A stretch of DNA of 64,000 nt from Variovorax davisae (GTDB lineage: Bacteria; Pseudomonadota; Gammaproteobacteria; Burkholderiales; Burkholderiaceae_C). The stretch is from positions 558,001 through 622,000 of the forward strand of contig NZ_JASZYS010000001.1 of assembly GCF_030316845.1 (NCBI RefSeq), written 5' to 3'. A program made the translations under genes and the position numbers. Below are positions 49,699-58,772 of the stretch, in pieces; position 1 is the stretch's first letter; each line of letters starts with the position of its first letter. The notes beneath the pieces were generated by a model. The model was not told the origin of the DNA and made no database searches. It worked only from the letters and a program-made list of their open reading frames with translations.

Positions 49699-52600
49699 GC
49701 CGGTGTCGGCTCCTGTACTTTGGGTTGGCCCAGGCTGCGCAAGACGTCGCGCACCATCTGCGCGCGCTCCTTGGGCTCCTTCAGCTCGCGCTCGATGCGC
49801 AGCTTTTCGTTGCCCGCGAGCTTGATGTGCTTGTTCTTCTGGATCAGGTGGATGATGTTCATCGAATCGATCGGCGGGTCCTTCTTGAAGGTGATGTGGA
49901 TCACCCCCGGCGCGGCATCGACCTTGATCACGCCGTAGGGCCGCGCCAGCACCCGCAGCCGGTGCACGTCGATCAAGGTCTGCGCCTGCGGCGGCAGCTT
50001 GCCGAAGCGGTCGACGATCTCTTCGAGCAGGGTGTCGATCTGGTCCGGCGTCTTGGCGGTCGCCAGCTTCTTGTAGAAGGACAGCCGCAGGTGCACGTCG
50101 CCGCAGTAGTCGTCGGGCAGCAGGGCCGGCGCGTGCAGGTTGATCTCGGTCGTGACCGACAGCGGCGCCAGCAGGTCGGGCTCCTGCCCGGCCTTGAGCG
50201 AGCGCACCGCCTCGGCCAGCATCTCGTTGTAGAGCTGGAAGCCGATCTCCATCATGTTGCCGCTCTGGTTCTCGCCCAGCACCTCGCCGGCGCCGCGGAT
50301 CTCCAGGTCGTGCATCGCGAGGTAGAACCCGGAGCCCAGCTCTTCCATCTGCTGGATGGCGTCGAGCCGCTGCGCCGCCTGCTTGGTCAGGCCCTCGATG
50401 TCCGGCACCATCAGGTACGCATAGGCCTGGTGGTGGCTGCGGCCGACCCGGCCGCGCAACTGGTGCAGCTGCGCCAGGCCGAACTTGTCGGCCCGGCTCA
50501 TCACGATGGTGTTGGCGGTCGGCACGTCGATGCCGGTCTCGATGATGGTCGAGCACAGGAGCAGGTTGTAGCGCTGGGCCACGAAGTCACGCATCACGCG
50601 CTCGAGTTCGCGCTCGGGCATCTGGCCGTGGGCCACGGCGATGCGCGCCTCGGGCAGGATCTGCTCGAGCTTCTGGCGCCGGTTCTCGATCGTCTCGACC
50701 TCGTTGTGCAGGAAGTAGACCTGGCCGCCGCGCTTGAGTTCGCGCAGCACGGCTTCCCGGATCACGCCGGTGCCCTCGTTGCGGACGAAGGTCTTGATCG
50801 CCAGCCGCCGCTGCGGCGCGGTGGCGATCACGCTCAGGTCGCGCAGGCCTTCGAGCGCCATGCCCAGCGTGCGGGGGATCGGCGTGGCGGTCAAGGTCAG
50901 CACGTCGACCTCGGCCCGCATCGCCTTCATCGCCTCCTTGTGGCGCACGCCGAAGCGGTGCTCCTCGTCGATGATCAGGAGGCCCAGGTTCTTGAACTTG
51001 ACCGACTGCGACAGCAGCTTGTGCGTGCCCACCACGATGTCCACGCTGCCGTCGTCCAGCCCCTTGGCGGCCGCCGTGATCTCCTTGGCGGAGCGGAAGC
51101 GGCTCATCTCGGCGACTTTCACCGGCCACTTGGCGAAGCGGTCGACCAGCGTCTGGTAGTGCTGTTCGGCCAGCAGGGTGGTCGGCGCCAGGAAGGCCAC
51201 CTGCTTGCCGCCTGTGACGGCCACGAAAGCGGCCCGCAGCGCGACCTCGGTCTTGCCGAAGCCGACATCGCCGCAGACCAGCCGGTCCATCGGCTGGGGC
51301 GAGATCATGTCCTGGATCACGGCATGGATCGCGGCCTTCTGGTCGGCCGTCTCGTCGAAGCCGAAGTCGTTGGCGAAGACCTCGTAGTCGGCGGCCGAGA
51401 AGCGGAAGGCGTAGCCCTCGCGCGCCGCGCGCCGGGCATAGATGTTGAGCAGCTCGGCGGCGGAGTCGCGCACCTGCTCGGCGGCGCGGCGCTTGGCCTT
51501 GTCCCACTGGCCCGAGCCCAGCTTGTGCAGCGGCGCCTCGTCGGCGCTGACGCCGGTGTAGCGGCTCACCAGGTGCAGCTGCGAGACCGGCACGTAGAGC
51601 GTGGCCTTGTCGGCGTACTCCAGGTGCAGCATCTCCTGCAGCAGCGGCTTGCCCTCGGCGTCCTTGCCCTGGCCGAGGTCCATGTTGACCAGTCCGCGGT
51701 AGCGGCCGATGCCGTGGGCCGAATGCACCACCGGGTCGCCGATCGCCAGTTCGCTCAGGTCCTTGATCAGCGCCTCGACGTCGCTGACCTGTTCCTGCTT
51801 CTTGTTGCGCCGGCGGGTGGCCGGCGCGGTCGCGAAGAGCTCGGTCTCGGTGACGAAATCGATGCCCTGTTCGCGCCACGCGAAGCCGGCCACCAGGGCC
51901 GCGGTCGCGATGCCGATCTTCTCGTCGGGCTGGGCCTCGAACTCGGCCAGCGAGTCGAAGGCCGGCGGCCCGACGCCGCTGGCGCGCAGGAAGTCGAGCA
52001 GGCTCTCGCGCCGGCCGTCGCTCTCGGCGATCACGAGCACGCGGTGCGGCGTGCCCGCGATGTGCGCCTTGAGCTTGACCAGCGGATCGTCGGCGCCGCG
52101 CACCACGGCGAAGGGCGGCAGGGTGTCGAACTCGGCGTAGGGCGGCGCCTCGGCGTCGGCCTCGCCACGGATCGCCAGCTGCGCATGCGGCTTGGCCCGC
52201 TGGTAGAACTGTTCGGCGTTCAGGAACAGCGCCTCGGGCGGCAGGGCGGGCCGCTCGGGGTCGCCGCGCACCAGCCGGTAGCGCTCCGCCGTGTCCTGCC
52301 AGAAATGCTGGAAGGCCGGCTCCAGCTCGCCGTGCAGCACCACCGTGGCGTCGGGCCCCAGGTAGTCGAAGACGGTCGCGGTCTCTTCGAAGAACAGCGG
52401 CAGGTAGTACTCGATGCCGGCGGTGGCGACGCCGTTTCCCATGTCCTTGTAGATCCGGCTGCGGGTCGGATCGCCCTCGAGCAGCTCGCGCCAGCGGCTG
52501 CGAAAGCGCGCCCGGGCGTCGTCGTCCATCGGGAATTCGCGGCCCGGCAGCAGCCGCACTTCGGGCACCGGGTACAGGCTGCGCTGGGTGTCGGGGTCGA

Positions 52601-53180
52601 AGGTGCGGATGGAATCGATCTCGTCGTCGAACAGGTCGACCCGGAACGGCACCGGCGAGCCCATCGGGAACAGGTCGATCAGGCCGCCGCGCACCGCGTA
52701 CTCGCCCGGGCTCACGACCTGCGTCACATGGGTGTAGCCGGCCAGCGTGAGCTGGGCCTTGAGCTTCGAATCCTGCAGCTTCTGCCCGCTCTTGAACTGG
52801 AAGGTATAGCCGGCGAGAAAGGCCGGCGGCGCCAGCCGGTAGAGCGCGGTGGTGGCGGGCACCAGCACCACGTCGGCCTCCTTCTGGCTGATGCGCCAGA
52901 GCGTCGCCAGCCGTTCGCTGATCAGGTCCTGGTGCGGCGAGAAGCTGTCGTAGGGCAGGGTCTCCCAGTCGGGGAACAGGGCGCAGCGCAGTTCGGGCGC
53001 GAAGAAGGCGATCTCGTCGATCAGGCGCTGGGCGTCGTTGGCGTCGGCGGTGAAGACGGCGGTGGCCCGGCCGCTCGCTTTTTCGCGTTCGGCCAGTTGC
53101 GCCAGCATCAGCGCATCGGCCGACAGCGGGGGGCGCGGCAGCGTGAATCGCTTGCCCGCGGTGAGGTGGGGTAGGTCCAT
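49695..53180 (-). CDS. mfd: Transcription-repair coupling factor
   Basis: DNA translocase that removes stalled RNA polymerase and recruits UvrA. 1161 residues with the full domain order: UvrB-like N-terminal part (FFAPELRCALFPDWETLPYD), RNA-polymerase-interacting domain (DPVVHSAHGIGRYRGLVNMDLG), helicase lobes with Walker A GDVGFGKTEVAL and DEEH box LLIIDEEHRFGVRHKE, motif VI QLRGRVGRSHHQAYAYL, and the C-terminal TRCF domain. Coupled to serB. Confidence 0.97.
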   Translation of the reverse strand: MDLPHLTAGKRFTLPRPPLSADALMLAQLAEREKASGRATAVFTADANDAQRLIDEIAFFAPELRCALFPDWETLPYDSFSPHQDLISERLATLWRISQKEADVVLVPATTALYRLAPPAFLAGYTFQFKSGQKLQDSKLKAQLTLAGYTHVTQVVSPGEYAVRGGLIDLFPMGSPVPFRVDLFDDEIDSIRTFDPDTQRSLYPVPEVRLLPGREFPMDDDARARFRSRWRELLEGDPTRSRIYKDMGNGVATAGIEYYLPLFFEETATVFDYLGPDATVVLHGELEPAFQHFWQDTAERYRLVRGDPERPALPPEALFLNAEQFYQRAKPHAQLAIRGEADAEAPPYAEFDTLPPFAVVRGADDPLVKLKAHIAGTPHRVLVIAESDGRRESLLDFLRASGVGPPAFDSLAEFEAQPDEKIGIATAALVAGFAWREQGIDFVTETELFATAPATRRRNKKQEQVSDVEALIKDLSELAIGDPVVHSAHGIGRYRGLVNMDLGQGKDAEGKPLLQEMLHLEYADKATLYVPVSQLHLVSRYTGVSADEAPLHKLGSGQWDKAKRRAAEQVRDSAAELLNIYARRAAREGYAFRFSAADYEVFANDFGFDETADQKAAIHAVIQDMISPQPMDRLVCGDVGFGKTEVALRAAFVAVTGGKQVAFLAPTTLLAEQHYQTLVDRFAKWPVKVAEMSRFRSAKEITAAAKGLDDGSVDIVVGTHKLLSQSVKFKNLGLLIIDEEHRFGVRHKEAMKAMRAEVDVLTLTATPIPRTLGMALEGLRDLSVIATAPQRRLAIKTFVRNEGTGVIREAVLRELKRGGQVYFLHNEVETIENRRQKLEQILPEARIAVAHGQMPERELERVMRDFVAQRYNLLLCSTIIETGIDVPTANTIVMSRADKFGLAQLHQLRGRVGRSHHQAYAYLMVPDIEGLTKQAAQRLDAIQQMEELGSGFYLAMHDLEIRGAGEVLGENQSGNMMEIGFQLYNEMLAEAVRSLKAGQEPDLLAPLSVTTEINLHAPALLPDDYCGDVHLRLSFYKKLATAKTPDQIDTLLEEIVDRFGKLPPQAQTLIDVHRLRVLARPYGVIKVDAAPGVIHITFKKDPPIDSMNIIHLIQKNKHIKLAGNEKLRIERELKEPKERAQMVRDVLRSLGQPKVQEPTPA

Positions 53181-53194
53181 GAAGTGCCCGGGAA

Positions 53195-53233
53195 ATGCAC
53201 AACACCCCGCGCCGGCCGGCGAGGGGTGTGCAT
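53195..53233. repeat. Inverted repeat in the mfd-ispD intergenic region
   Basis: Outer arms atgcac..acccc and ggggtgtgcat (3-nt bulge) around an exact 12-bp inner palindrome cgccggccggcg. It begins 15 nt before the mfd ATG, so it would be in the mfd leader. Operator, terminator-like or structural role not decided. Confidence 0.4.
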
Positions 53234-53286
53234 GGGGTCGATTCTAGAATGGCTGTCCTTTTGCCGCTGGTCGCCCTCGCTCCCCC

Positions 53287-53997
53287 ATGTCCGCCTCCCG
53301 CCTTTTCGTCCTGATTCCCTGCGCCGGTTCCGGCAGCCGTGCCGGCAGCGCCGGCCCCAAGCAGTACCGGCGGATCGCCGGCCGGCCGATGGTCGAGCAC
53401 ACGCTGGAGGCGTTTCGCGCGCTGGCCGGGACCTTTGCCGCCCTGGCGCTGGTGGTGGCGCCCGACGATGCCGACGTCGGCAGCGCGCTGCCGCGCTTTC
53501 CGGCCGCCGGCGAGCACCTGCTGCGGGTCGGCGGCGCCAGCCGCGCCGCCACCGTGCGCAACGGCCTGCGCGCGCTGCGCCAGCTCGGCGCCGGCCCGCA
53601 CGACTGGGTGCTGGTGCACGATGCCGCGCGCTGCCTGGTCACGCCCAGCCAGATCGAGGCCCTGATCGCGGCCTGCGAGCATGACGCCGTCGGCGGCCTG
53701 CTGGCCCACCGGCTGGCCGACACGCTCAAGGTCGCCACGCCCGAGGGCCGGGTGGCGAGCACGCCGACCCGGGCCGACAAGTGGCTGGCCCAGACCCCGC
53801 AGATGTTCCGCATCGGGATGCTGCTCGATGCGCTGGAGCGCAGCGGCGACGCCGTGACCGACGAGGCCAGCGCGATCGAGGGCGTGGGCCTGGCGCCGCT
53901 GCTGGTGCCGGGCAGCGCGCAGAACTTCAAGCTCACCTATGCCGAGGACTTCGCGCTCGCCGAGGCGGTCCTGCAGAGCCGCCGGAGCCGCCCATGA
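53287..53997 (+). CDS. ispD: 2-C-methyl-D-erythritol 4-phosphate cytidylyltransferase
   Basis: Third step of the MEP isoprenoid route. 236 residues. CTP-binding [43 protein letters not shown] and [15 protein letters not shown] are all present. Overlaps ispF by ATGA. Divergent from mfd. Confidence 0.96.
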   Translation: MSASRLFVLIPCAGSGSRAGSAGPKQYRRIAGRPMVEHTLEAFRALAGTFAALALVVAPDDADVGSALPRFPAAGEHLLRVGGASRAATVRNGLRALRQLGAGPHDWVLVHDAARCLVTPSQIEALIAACEHDAVGGLLAHRLADTLKVATPEGRVASTPTRADKWLAQTPQMFRIGMLLDALERSGDAVTDEASAIEGVGLAPLLVPGSAQNFKLTYAEDFALAEAVLQSRRSRP

Positions 53998-54500
53998 GCG
54001 GGTTGGACATCCGCGTCGGCGAAGGCTGGGACGTCCACCAGCTGGTGGCCGGCCGCAAGCTGATCCTCGGCGGGGTCGAGGTGCCCCACGCAACGGGTCT
54101 GCTGGGCCACTCGGACGCCGACGTGCTGCTGCATGCGATCACCGACGCGCTGCTCGGTGGCGCCGGCCTCGGCGACATCGGCCGCCATTTCCCCGACACC
54201 GATCCGCAGTTCCGCGGCGCCGACTCGTCGGTGCTGCTGGCCGAGGCGGCGCGCCGCGTGCGGGCCGCCGGCTGGCAGATCGGCAATGTCGACAGCACCG
54301 TGATCGCCCAGGCGCCGAAGCTGGCGCCGCACATCCCGGCGATGTGCCAGCGCATCGCGGCGACGCTTGGCCTGGCGGTCGAGCAGGTCAACGTCAAGGC
54401 CAAGACGGCCGAGAAGCTCGGTCCGGTGGGCGAGGGCCGGGCGATGGAAGCGCGCGCCGTGGCGCTGCTGCACCGCGGGGGCGGCCCGGCGTCGACGTAG
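53994..54500 (+). CDS. ispF: 2-C-methyl-D-erythritol 2,4-cyclodiphosphate synthase
   Basis: Fifth step of the MEP route. 168 residues, trimer with a zinc site (family knowledge). Blocks: [19 protein letters not shown] with Asp/His ligands, [31 protein letters not shown] and [20 protein letters not shown]. Co-transcribed with ispD. Confidence 0.96.
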   Translation: MSGLDIRVGEGWDVHQLVAGRKLILGGVEVPHATGLLGHSDADVLLHAITDALLGGAGLGDIGRHFPDTDPQFRGADSSVLLAEAARRVRAAGWQIGNVDSTVIAQAPKLAPHIPAMCQRIAATLGLAVEQVNVKAKTAEKLGPVGEGRAMEARAVALLHRGGGPAST

Positions 54501-54535
54501 CGCCTCTGCCGCGCCGCGGCACGAAAGTCGCCGCG

Positions 54536-54553
54536 CCTTGACGTGGCGCAAGG
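54536..54553. promoter_or_regulatory. FNR/DNR-like dyad before the hemerythrin gene
   Basis: ccttgacgtggcgcaagg, arms ccttg/caagg. The core TTGAC-gtgg-cgCAA matches the FNR consensus TTGAT-N4-ATCAA only partly (left half good, right half weak). It lies 91 nt before the ATG. Confidence 0.3.
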
Positions 54554-54603
54554 CAGGCATTCGGATTTGCAGCCAGCATGGCGTGGCAACGCAGGTCCTG
54601 GCG

Positions 54604-54630
54604 CCATGCAGCGTGCCGCGCGCTGCATGG
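54604..54630 (+). promoter_or_regulatory. Stem-loop abutting the hemerythrin gene ribosome-binding site
   Basis: ccatgcagcg-tgccgcg-cgctgcatgg: perfect 10-bp arms, 7-nt loop, ending two bases before AAGGAG. The position would let the structure affect ribosome access or mRNA stability. Confidence 0.55.
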
Positions 54631-54643
54631 CAAGGAGTCCCTC

Positions 54644-55303
54644 ATGACGCATGCCACCGTCGACATCATCCTGCGCGAACACCGGGCGCTCTCGGCCATG
54701 CTGCGGGCGATCCTCCTGCTGCTCGGCGAGCATCGGCGCCGGAACACGGTGCCCGATCTCTCCGCCTTGCAGGCCATGCTCTTCTACATCGGCGAATTTC
54801 CGGAGAAGCTGCACCACCCCAAGGAAAGCCAGCTGCTGTTCCCCCGGTTGCGCGGGCGCGACGGCCAGCTGGATGAGGTACTCGATCGCCTCGACCGCGA
54901 CCATGCGAATGGCGAACGGGCGTTGCGCGAACTCGAGCACGCGCTGCTCGGCATCCAGGTCCTGAGGGAAACGACGGGGCGCAACGCCGGCTGGGAGGCG
55001 TTCGAAGCCGCCATGCGCCAGTACGTCGGCAGCTACCTCGAGCACATGCATGTCGAGGAAGCGGAGATCCTGCCGCGGGCGGAGGCCGCGCTCGGCGAGG
55101 CCGACTGGGCCGAGCTCGATGCCGCTTTCAGCGCCAACCGCGACCCGCTGACCGGCTGCGAGGCCGACGAGGCCTACCGGCCGCTCTTCAGGAAGATCGT
55201 CAGCGCGCTGGAGAAGTCGGGCGGCGTCGGCTCGGCGCTCGAGGCCTTCGCCGGCGCCTCGCAGCCGAAGTTCGCCGACCATCGCCCGGACGGGCGACAC
55301 TAG
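54644..55303 (+). CDS. Hemerythrin-domain protein
   Basis: 219 residues. A hemerythrin HHE four-helix domain with the expected His/Glu pattern: REHRALSAML, LHHPKESQLLFPRLR, DRDHANGERAL, YLEHMHVEEAEILPRAE. It should bind a non-haem di-iron centre and sense or handle O2, NO or iron; related proteins in betaproteobacteria respond to NO. The C-terminal about 45 residues lie outside the domain. ATG 54644 follows AAGGAG by six bases. Its end overlaps the end of the converging envZ gene by 4 nt. Confidence 0.87.
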   Translation: MTHATVDIILREHRALSAMLRAILLLLGEHRRRNTVPDLSALQAMLFYIGEFPEKLHHPKESQLLFPRLRGRDGQLDEVLDRLDRDHANGERALRELEHALLGIQVLRETTGRNAGWEAFEAAMRQYVGSYLEHMHVEEAEILPRAEAALGEADWAELDAAFSANRDPLTGCEADEAYRPLFRKIVSALEKSGGVGSALEAFAGASQPKFADHRPDGRH

Positions 55304-56799
55304 GCCTTGCTGGCCGGTCCCGCCGCGGGCACCGGCTTGTCCTTGGCCGCCAGGGGATCGATCTTGATCGACGCCGCGCGCGGCATCCGGATGTGGGCCG
55401 CCAGCCCGCGCCCCGGCGTGCTGGTGAGCGCGAAGGTGCCGCCCATGCGCTCGATGTTCTTGGTCACGATCGACAGCCCCAGCCCGGCCCCGGCGGCCGA
55501 GGTGCGGGCCACGTCGCCGCGGAAGAAGGGCTTGCTGAGCTGCGACAGCATCGAGGCCGCCACCCCGGCCCCGTGGTCGCGCACCTTGATCAGCACCGCG
55601 TCGTTGTGGGCCTGGGCCTGGATCGTGATGTCGGCCACCCCGGTGGAGGGTGTCTTGCCGTAGCGGCGCGCGTTCTCCACCAGGTTGGAGATCACCCGCT
55701 GCAGCTCGACCTCGTCGGCCATCACCCGCAGGTCGGCCGGCACGTCGACCGTGATCTTGATGTCCTCGTGGTCCTGGACCGCGTAGGTGCAGGCGTCGAT
55801 CACGTCGCGCAGCAGCACCGGGCGGAAGTCGACGTGGTCGGGCCGCGCGTAGTCGAGGAACTTGTCGATGATGGCGTCGAGCTGGGCGATGTCCGCCGCC
55901 ATGTGGTCGCGCGCATCCTCGTCGGCCACGCTCATCTCGGTTTCCAGGCGCAGCCGCGCCAGCGGCGTGCGCAGGTCGTGCGAGATGCCGGCCAGCATCA
56001 CGGCGCGGTCCTGCTCGATCTTGGCCAGCTGGTCGGCCATCCGGTTGAAGCCCACGTTGACTGCCCGGATCTCGTTGGTGCGGGCCCGCTCGTCCAGCCG
56101 GTGGGCCTCGTACTCGCCCTCGCGCACCTGCAGCGTGGCCTGCGACAGCTGCTTCAAGGGCCGGTTGATCAGCCGCGTGATCAGCGCCGCGCCGGCCAGC
56201 GACAGCGCCATCGTGGTGGCCAGCCAGATCATCCAGGTGCGCCGGTCGAGGCGGCTGAAGCGGGTCGGGTCGACCAGCAGCCAGTAGGTGTCGCTCTCGA
56301 TCGTGAAGCCGACCCACAGGCCCGGCTCGTCGTTGACCCGGCTAGCGACCGTCGTGCCTTCGCCCAGTCGCGCGATCAGTTCCTCGGTCACGCGCTGGTC
56401 GAGCGCGCCGCTGGTGTAGGGCAGGAAGCGGTCGCCCGGCTCGCGCGGGAGGATGCGCACGCCCTCCTGGTCGGCCAGCGTCTTGATCAAGGAGACCCGG
56501 GTGATGGCATCGGAATAGACCAGCGCCGCCCGCGTCAGGTTGACCAGCGAGGCGATCTGGTGGGCGGTCTGGATGGCGCGCGGCTCGTATTCGAGCGCCC
56601 GGAAGGTCTGCAGCCAGGCCACCGTGCAGCCGACCAGCAGCAGCACCAGCAGGAAGAAGGTGCGCCAGAAGAGGCTGAGGCCCAGGTGCAGCCGCTTCCG
56701 GCGGCGGCGCGCGCCGATGCTTCCCAGCGGGCTCGGCAGCGTGCCCTGGGTGCTGTCCTCGAGCGGGCTGGGCTGGGTGGTCTGGGGCCCGATAGCCAC
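55300..56799 (-). CDS. envZ: EnvZ-like sensor histidine kinase
   Basis: 499 residues. Helix at about 43-65, a periplasmic part to about 188, second helix (189-210), HAMP linker (RPLKQLSQATLQVREGEYEA), phosphoacceptor H274 in MLAGISHDLRTPLARLR, and a HATPase domain with NLVENARRYG, DHGAGV and GLGLSIVTKNIE. A Pro/Ala-rich tail of about 25 residues follows. GTG start. It lies 13 nt downstream of ompR. In E. coli this pair responds to osmolarity and acid; the signal here is not known. Confidence 0.9.
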   Translation of the reverse strand: MAIGPQTTQPSPLEDSTQGTLPSPLGSIGARRRRKRLHLGLSLFWRTFFLLVLLLVGCTVAWLQTFRALEYEPRAIQTAHQIASLVNLTRAALVYSDAITRVSLIKTLADQEGVRILPREPGDRFLPYTSGALDQRVTEELIARLGEGTTVASRVNDEPGLWVGFTIESDTYWLLVDPTRFSRLDRRTWMIWLATTMALSLAGAALITRLINRPLKQLSQATLQVREGEYEAHRLDERARTNEIRAVNVGFNRMADQLAKIEQDRAVMLAGISHDLRTPLARLRLETEMSVADEDARDHMAADIAQLDAIIDKFLDYARPDHVDFRPVLLRDVIDACTYAVQDHEDIKITVDVPADLRVMADEVELQRVISNLVENARRYGKTPSTGVADITIQAQAHNDAVLIKVRDHGAGVAASMLSQLSKPFFRGDVARTSAAGAGLGLSIVTKNIERMGGTFALTSTPGRGLAAHIRMPRAASIKIDPLAAKDKPVPAAGPASKA

Positions 56800-56812
56800 G
56801 TCCGTCAGCGCT

Positions 56813-57544
56813 TCAGGTCGTGCCGTCCGGCACGAACACGTAGCCGACGCCCCAGACGGTCTGGATGTAGCGCGGCGCCGCGGCGTCGGACTCGACCAGC
56901 TTGCGCAGGCGCGAGATCTGCACGTCCAGGCTGCGGTCGAAGGGCTCGAACTCGCGCCCGCGTGCCAGTTGGGCCAGCTTCTCGCGCGACAGCGGCTGCC
57001 GCGGATGGCGCACCAGCGCCTTCAGCATCGCGAACTCGCCGGTGGTCAGCGACAGCTCCTCGCCGTCCTTCTTGAGCGTGCGCGAGCCGAGGTCGAAGCT
57101 GAAGGGGCCGAAATTGACGGTCTCGTTGTCGGTCGACGGCGCGCCGGGCGCCTCCAGCGGCGGCCGGCGGCGCAGCACCGCGTGGACCCGGGCCAGCAGT
57201 TCGCGCGGGTTGAAGGGCTTGCCGAGGTAGTCGTCGGCGCCGACCTCGAGGCCGACGATGCGGTCGACGTCCTCGCCCTTGGCCGTCAGCATGATGATCG
57301 GAGTGCGGTCGTTGGCCGCCCGCAGGCGGCGGCACACCGAGAGGCCGTCTTCGCCCGGCATCATCAGGTCGAGCACGATCAGGTCGACCGTGTCGCGCAG
57401 CAGGATGCGGTTGAGCGCCTTGCCGTCTTCGGCCACGATGACCTCGAAACCTTCCTGGGTCAGGTAGCGGCGGAGCAGGTCGCGGATGCGCGCGTCGTCG
57501 TCGACGATCACGATCTTGTCTGTGCGAGCGGGGGCTTGATTCAT
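56813..57544 (-). CDS. ompR: OmpR-like response regulator
   Basis: 243 residues. Receiver domain with acidic pocket IVIVDDDARIRDLL, phosphoacceptor D59 (LIVLDLMMPGEDG) and Lys in GKPFNPREL; C-terminal winged helix with TTGEFAMLKALVRHPRQPLSREKL and RKLVESDAAAPRYIQTVWGVGYVFVPDG. ATG 57544 gives the family N-terminus; the frame is open 54 nt further. Upstream lie two inverted TTTGTAAC boxes. Confidence 0.93.
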   Translation of the reverse strand: MNQAPARTDKIVIVDDDARIRDLLRRYLTQEGFEVIVAEDGKALNRILLRDTVDLIVLDLMMPGEDGLSVCRRLRAANDRTPIIMLTAKGEDVDRIVGLEVGADDYLGKPFNPRELLARVHAVLRRRPPLEAPGAPSTDNETVNFGPFSFDLGSRTLKKDGEELSLTTGEFAMLKALVRHPRQPLSREKLAQLARGREFEPFDRSLDVQISRLRKLVESDAAAPRYIQTVWGVGYVFVPDGTT

Positions 57545-57559
57545 TTTCACAACGCCGAA

Positions 57560-57638
57560 TTTGTAACAACGCCAATTCTGAAGCCGTTGTGGGCTCATTG
57601 GCCCGCTTTGGGGTAGGTGTTGACACTAAGTTACAAAA
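57560..57638. promoter_or_regulatory. Inverted TTTGTAAC / GTTACAAA pair upstream of ompR
   Basis: tttgtaac at 57560-57567 and gttacaaa at 57630-57637 stand in opposite orientation about 62 nt apart. The core resembles the GTAACA part of OmpR sites in enterobacteria. The region also serves the divergent gene at 57717. A TTGACA is at 57620-57625. Confidence 0.35.
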
Positions 57639-57716
57639 CTTGCGGCCGCTAGCGGGTGGGACGTCTGCACCTTGCAAGGCGATGGCACAGTGACCTTGTC
57701 GTCACAATTTGCCGCC

Positions 57717-58013
57717 ATGAAATCCAAGCTTGTCATGTTGTCGTTGATGGTTGCCACTTCGGGCTTGCCGGCTTGGGCCGGGCCGCCCGGCTGGCTGGCA
57801 GTGGGCGGTGCGACCGGCGGGGAAGGGCGCGGCGCCGGCGCCGGCCGACGCCTGACGCCCGCCGAGCTGGCCCAGTTGAGGCAGCAGGTGCGCCAGCAAT
57901 GGGCGCCGTCCCAAAGCATGGCGCAGTCGGCCGGAGCGCCGGCGGGCGGGCGCATGATGCCGGACGCGCCGGCCCCGGGCGCGTTGACCGCTCCGCGCAA
58001 CCAGCGGCCTTGA
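57717..58013 (+). CDS. Small secreted hypothetical protein
   Basis: 98 residues. Signal peptide MKSKLVMLSLMVATSGLPAWA, then a Gly-rich segment and RRLTPAELAQLRQQVRQQW, a short helical motif seen in Burkholderiales small periplasmic proteins (LTP-E-x-x-LRxx-R). Rest is Pro/Ala/Gly-rich. No domain recognised. The frame is open 45 nt upstream, but the signal peptide favours ATG 57717. Divergent from ompR; 48 nt before the SIMPL gene, probably co-transcribed. Confidence 0.65.
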   Translation: MKSKLVMLSLMVATSGLPAWAGPPGWLAVGGATGGEGRGAGAGRRLTPAELAQLRQQVRQQWAPSQSMAQSAGAPAGGRMMPDAPAPGALTAPRNQRP

Positions 58014-58061
58014 GCCGCGGCCCGCGTGGGGCCTCTTTTGTTTTTCCAAGGAATTGCCGAC

Positions 58062-58769
58062 TTGAACAATCTCAAATGGATGGCGGCCTGTGCCGTCTGG
58101 ATGGCTGCCGGCGTTGCCGCGGCCCAGACCGTGTCGATCGCACCGCCGCAGAACGTGCTCCAGCTGTCCGCCAACTCGACGGTGGAGGTCCAGCAGGACT
58201 TGCTCACGATGACGCTCAGCACCACCCGCGAAGCCGCCGATGCAGCGACCGTCCAGACGCAGTTGCGCACCGCGCTCGATGCCGCGCTGGTCGAGGCACG
58301 CAAGGGCGCCCAGCCGGGCCAGCTTGACGTCCGCACGGGCAACTTCAACCTGGCGCCGCGCTTCAACCGCGAAGGCAAGATGACCGGCTGGCGCGGCGCT
58401 GCGTCGCTGGTGCTCGAAGGGCGCGACTTCCCGCGCATCACCCAGACGGCCGGGCGCATCAGCACCCTGTCGATCGCCAACATCGGCTTCGGCCTGAGCC
58501 GCGAACAGCAGGCCAAGACCGAGACCGAGGCCCAGTCGGTGGCGATCGACAACTTCAAGCAGCGCGCCGACGAACTCGCCAAGGGCTTCGGCTTCAGCGG
58601 CTACACGCTGCGCGAAGTCTCGGTCAACGCCCATCTGGGCGGGCCGGTGCAGCCGCGCATGATGGCGATGGAGGCGATGGCCAAGGCCGCCTCCGATGCC
58701 CCGGTCCCGATCGAGGCGGGCAAGGCCAACGTGGTGGTCAACGTCTCGGGCTCGGTGCAGCTGAAGTAG
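58062..58769 (+). CDS. SIMPL-domain (DUF541) periplasmic protein
   Basis: 235 residues. A signal peptide (NNLKWMAACAVWMAAGVAAAQ) and a SIMPL domain: LSANSTVEVQQDLLTMTLST, DVRTGNFNLAPRFN, WRGAASLVLEGRDFPRI, and the ending VNVSGSVQLK. The start is probably TTG 58062, as AAGGA lies nine bases before it; an in-frame ATG at 58080 would cut the signal. Function of SIMPL proteins is unclear; E. coli YggE is linked to oxidative stress. Confidence 0.82.
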   Translation: MNNLKWMAACAVWMAAGVAAAQTVSIAPPQNVLQLSANSTVEVQQDLLTMTLSTTREAADAATVQTQLRTALDAALVEARKGAQPGQLDVRTGNFNLAPRFNREGKMTGWRGAASLVLEGRDFPRITQTAGRISTLSIANIGFGLSREQQAKTETEAQSVAIDNFKQRADELAKGFGFSGYTLREVSVNAHLGGPVQPRMMAMEAMAKAASDAPVPIEAGKANVVVNVSGSVQLK

Positions 58770-58772
58770 GCC

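Noticed and set aside
49725..53174. Long plus-strand open frame antisense to mfd
   Set aside because: Same reasoning: no motifs, shadow composition, and full mfd domain order on the other strand.
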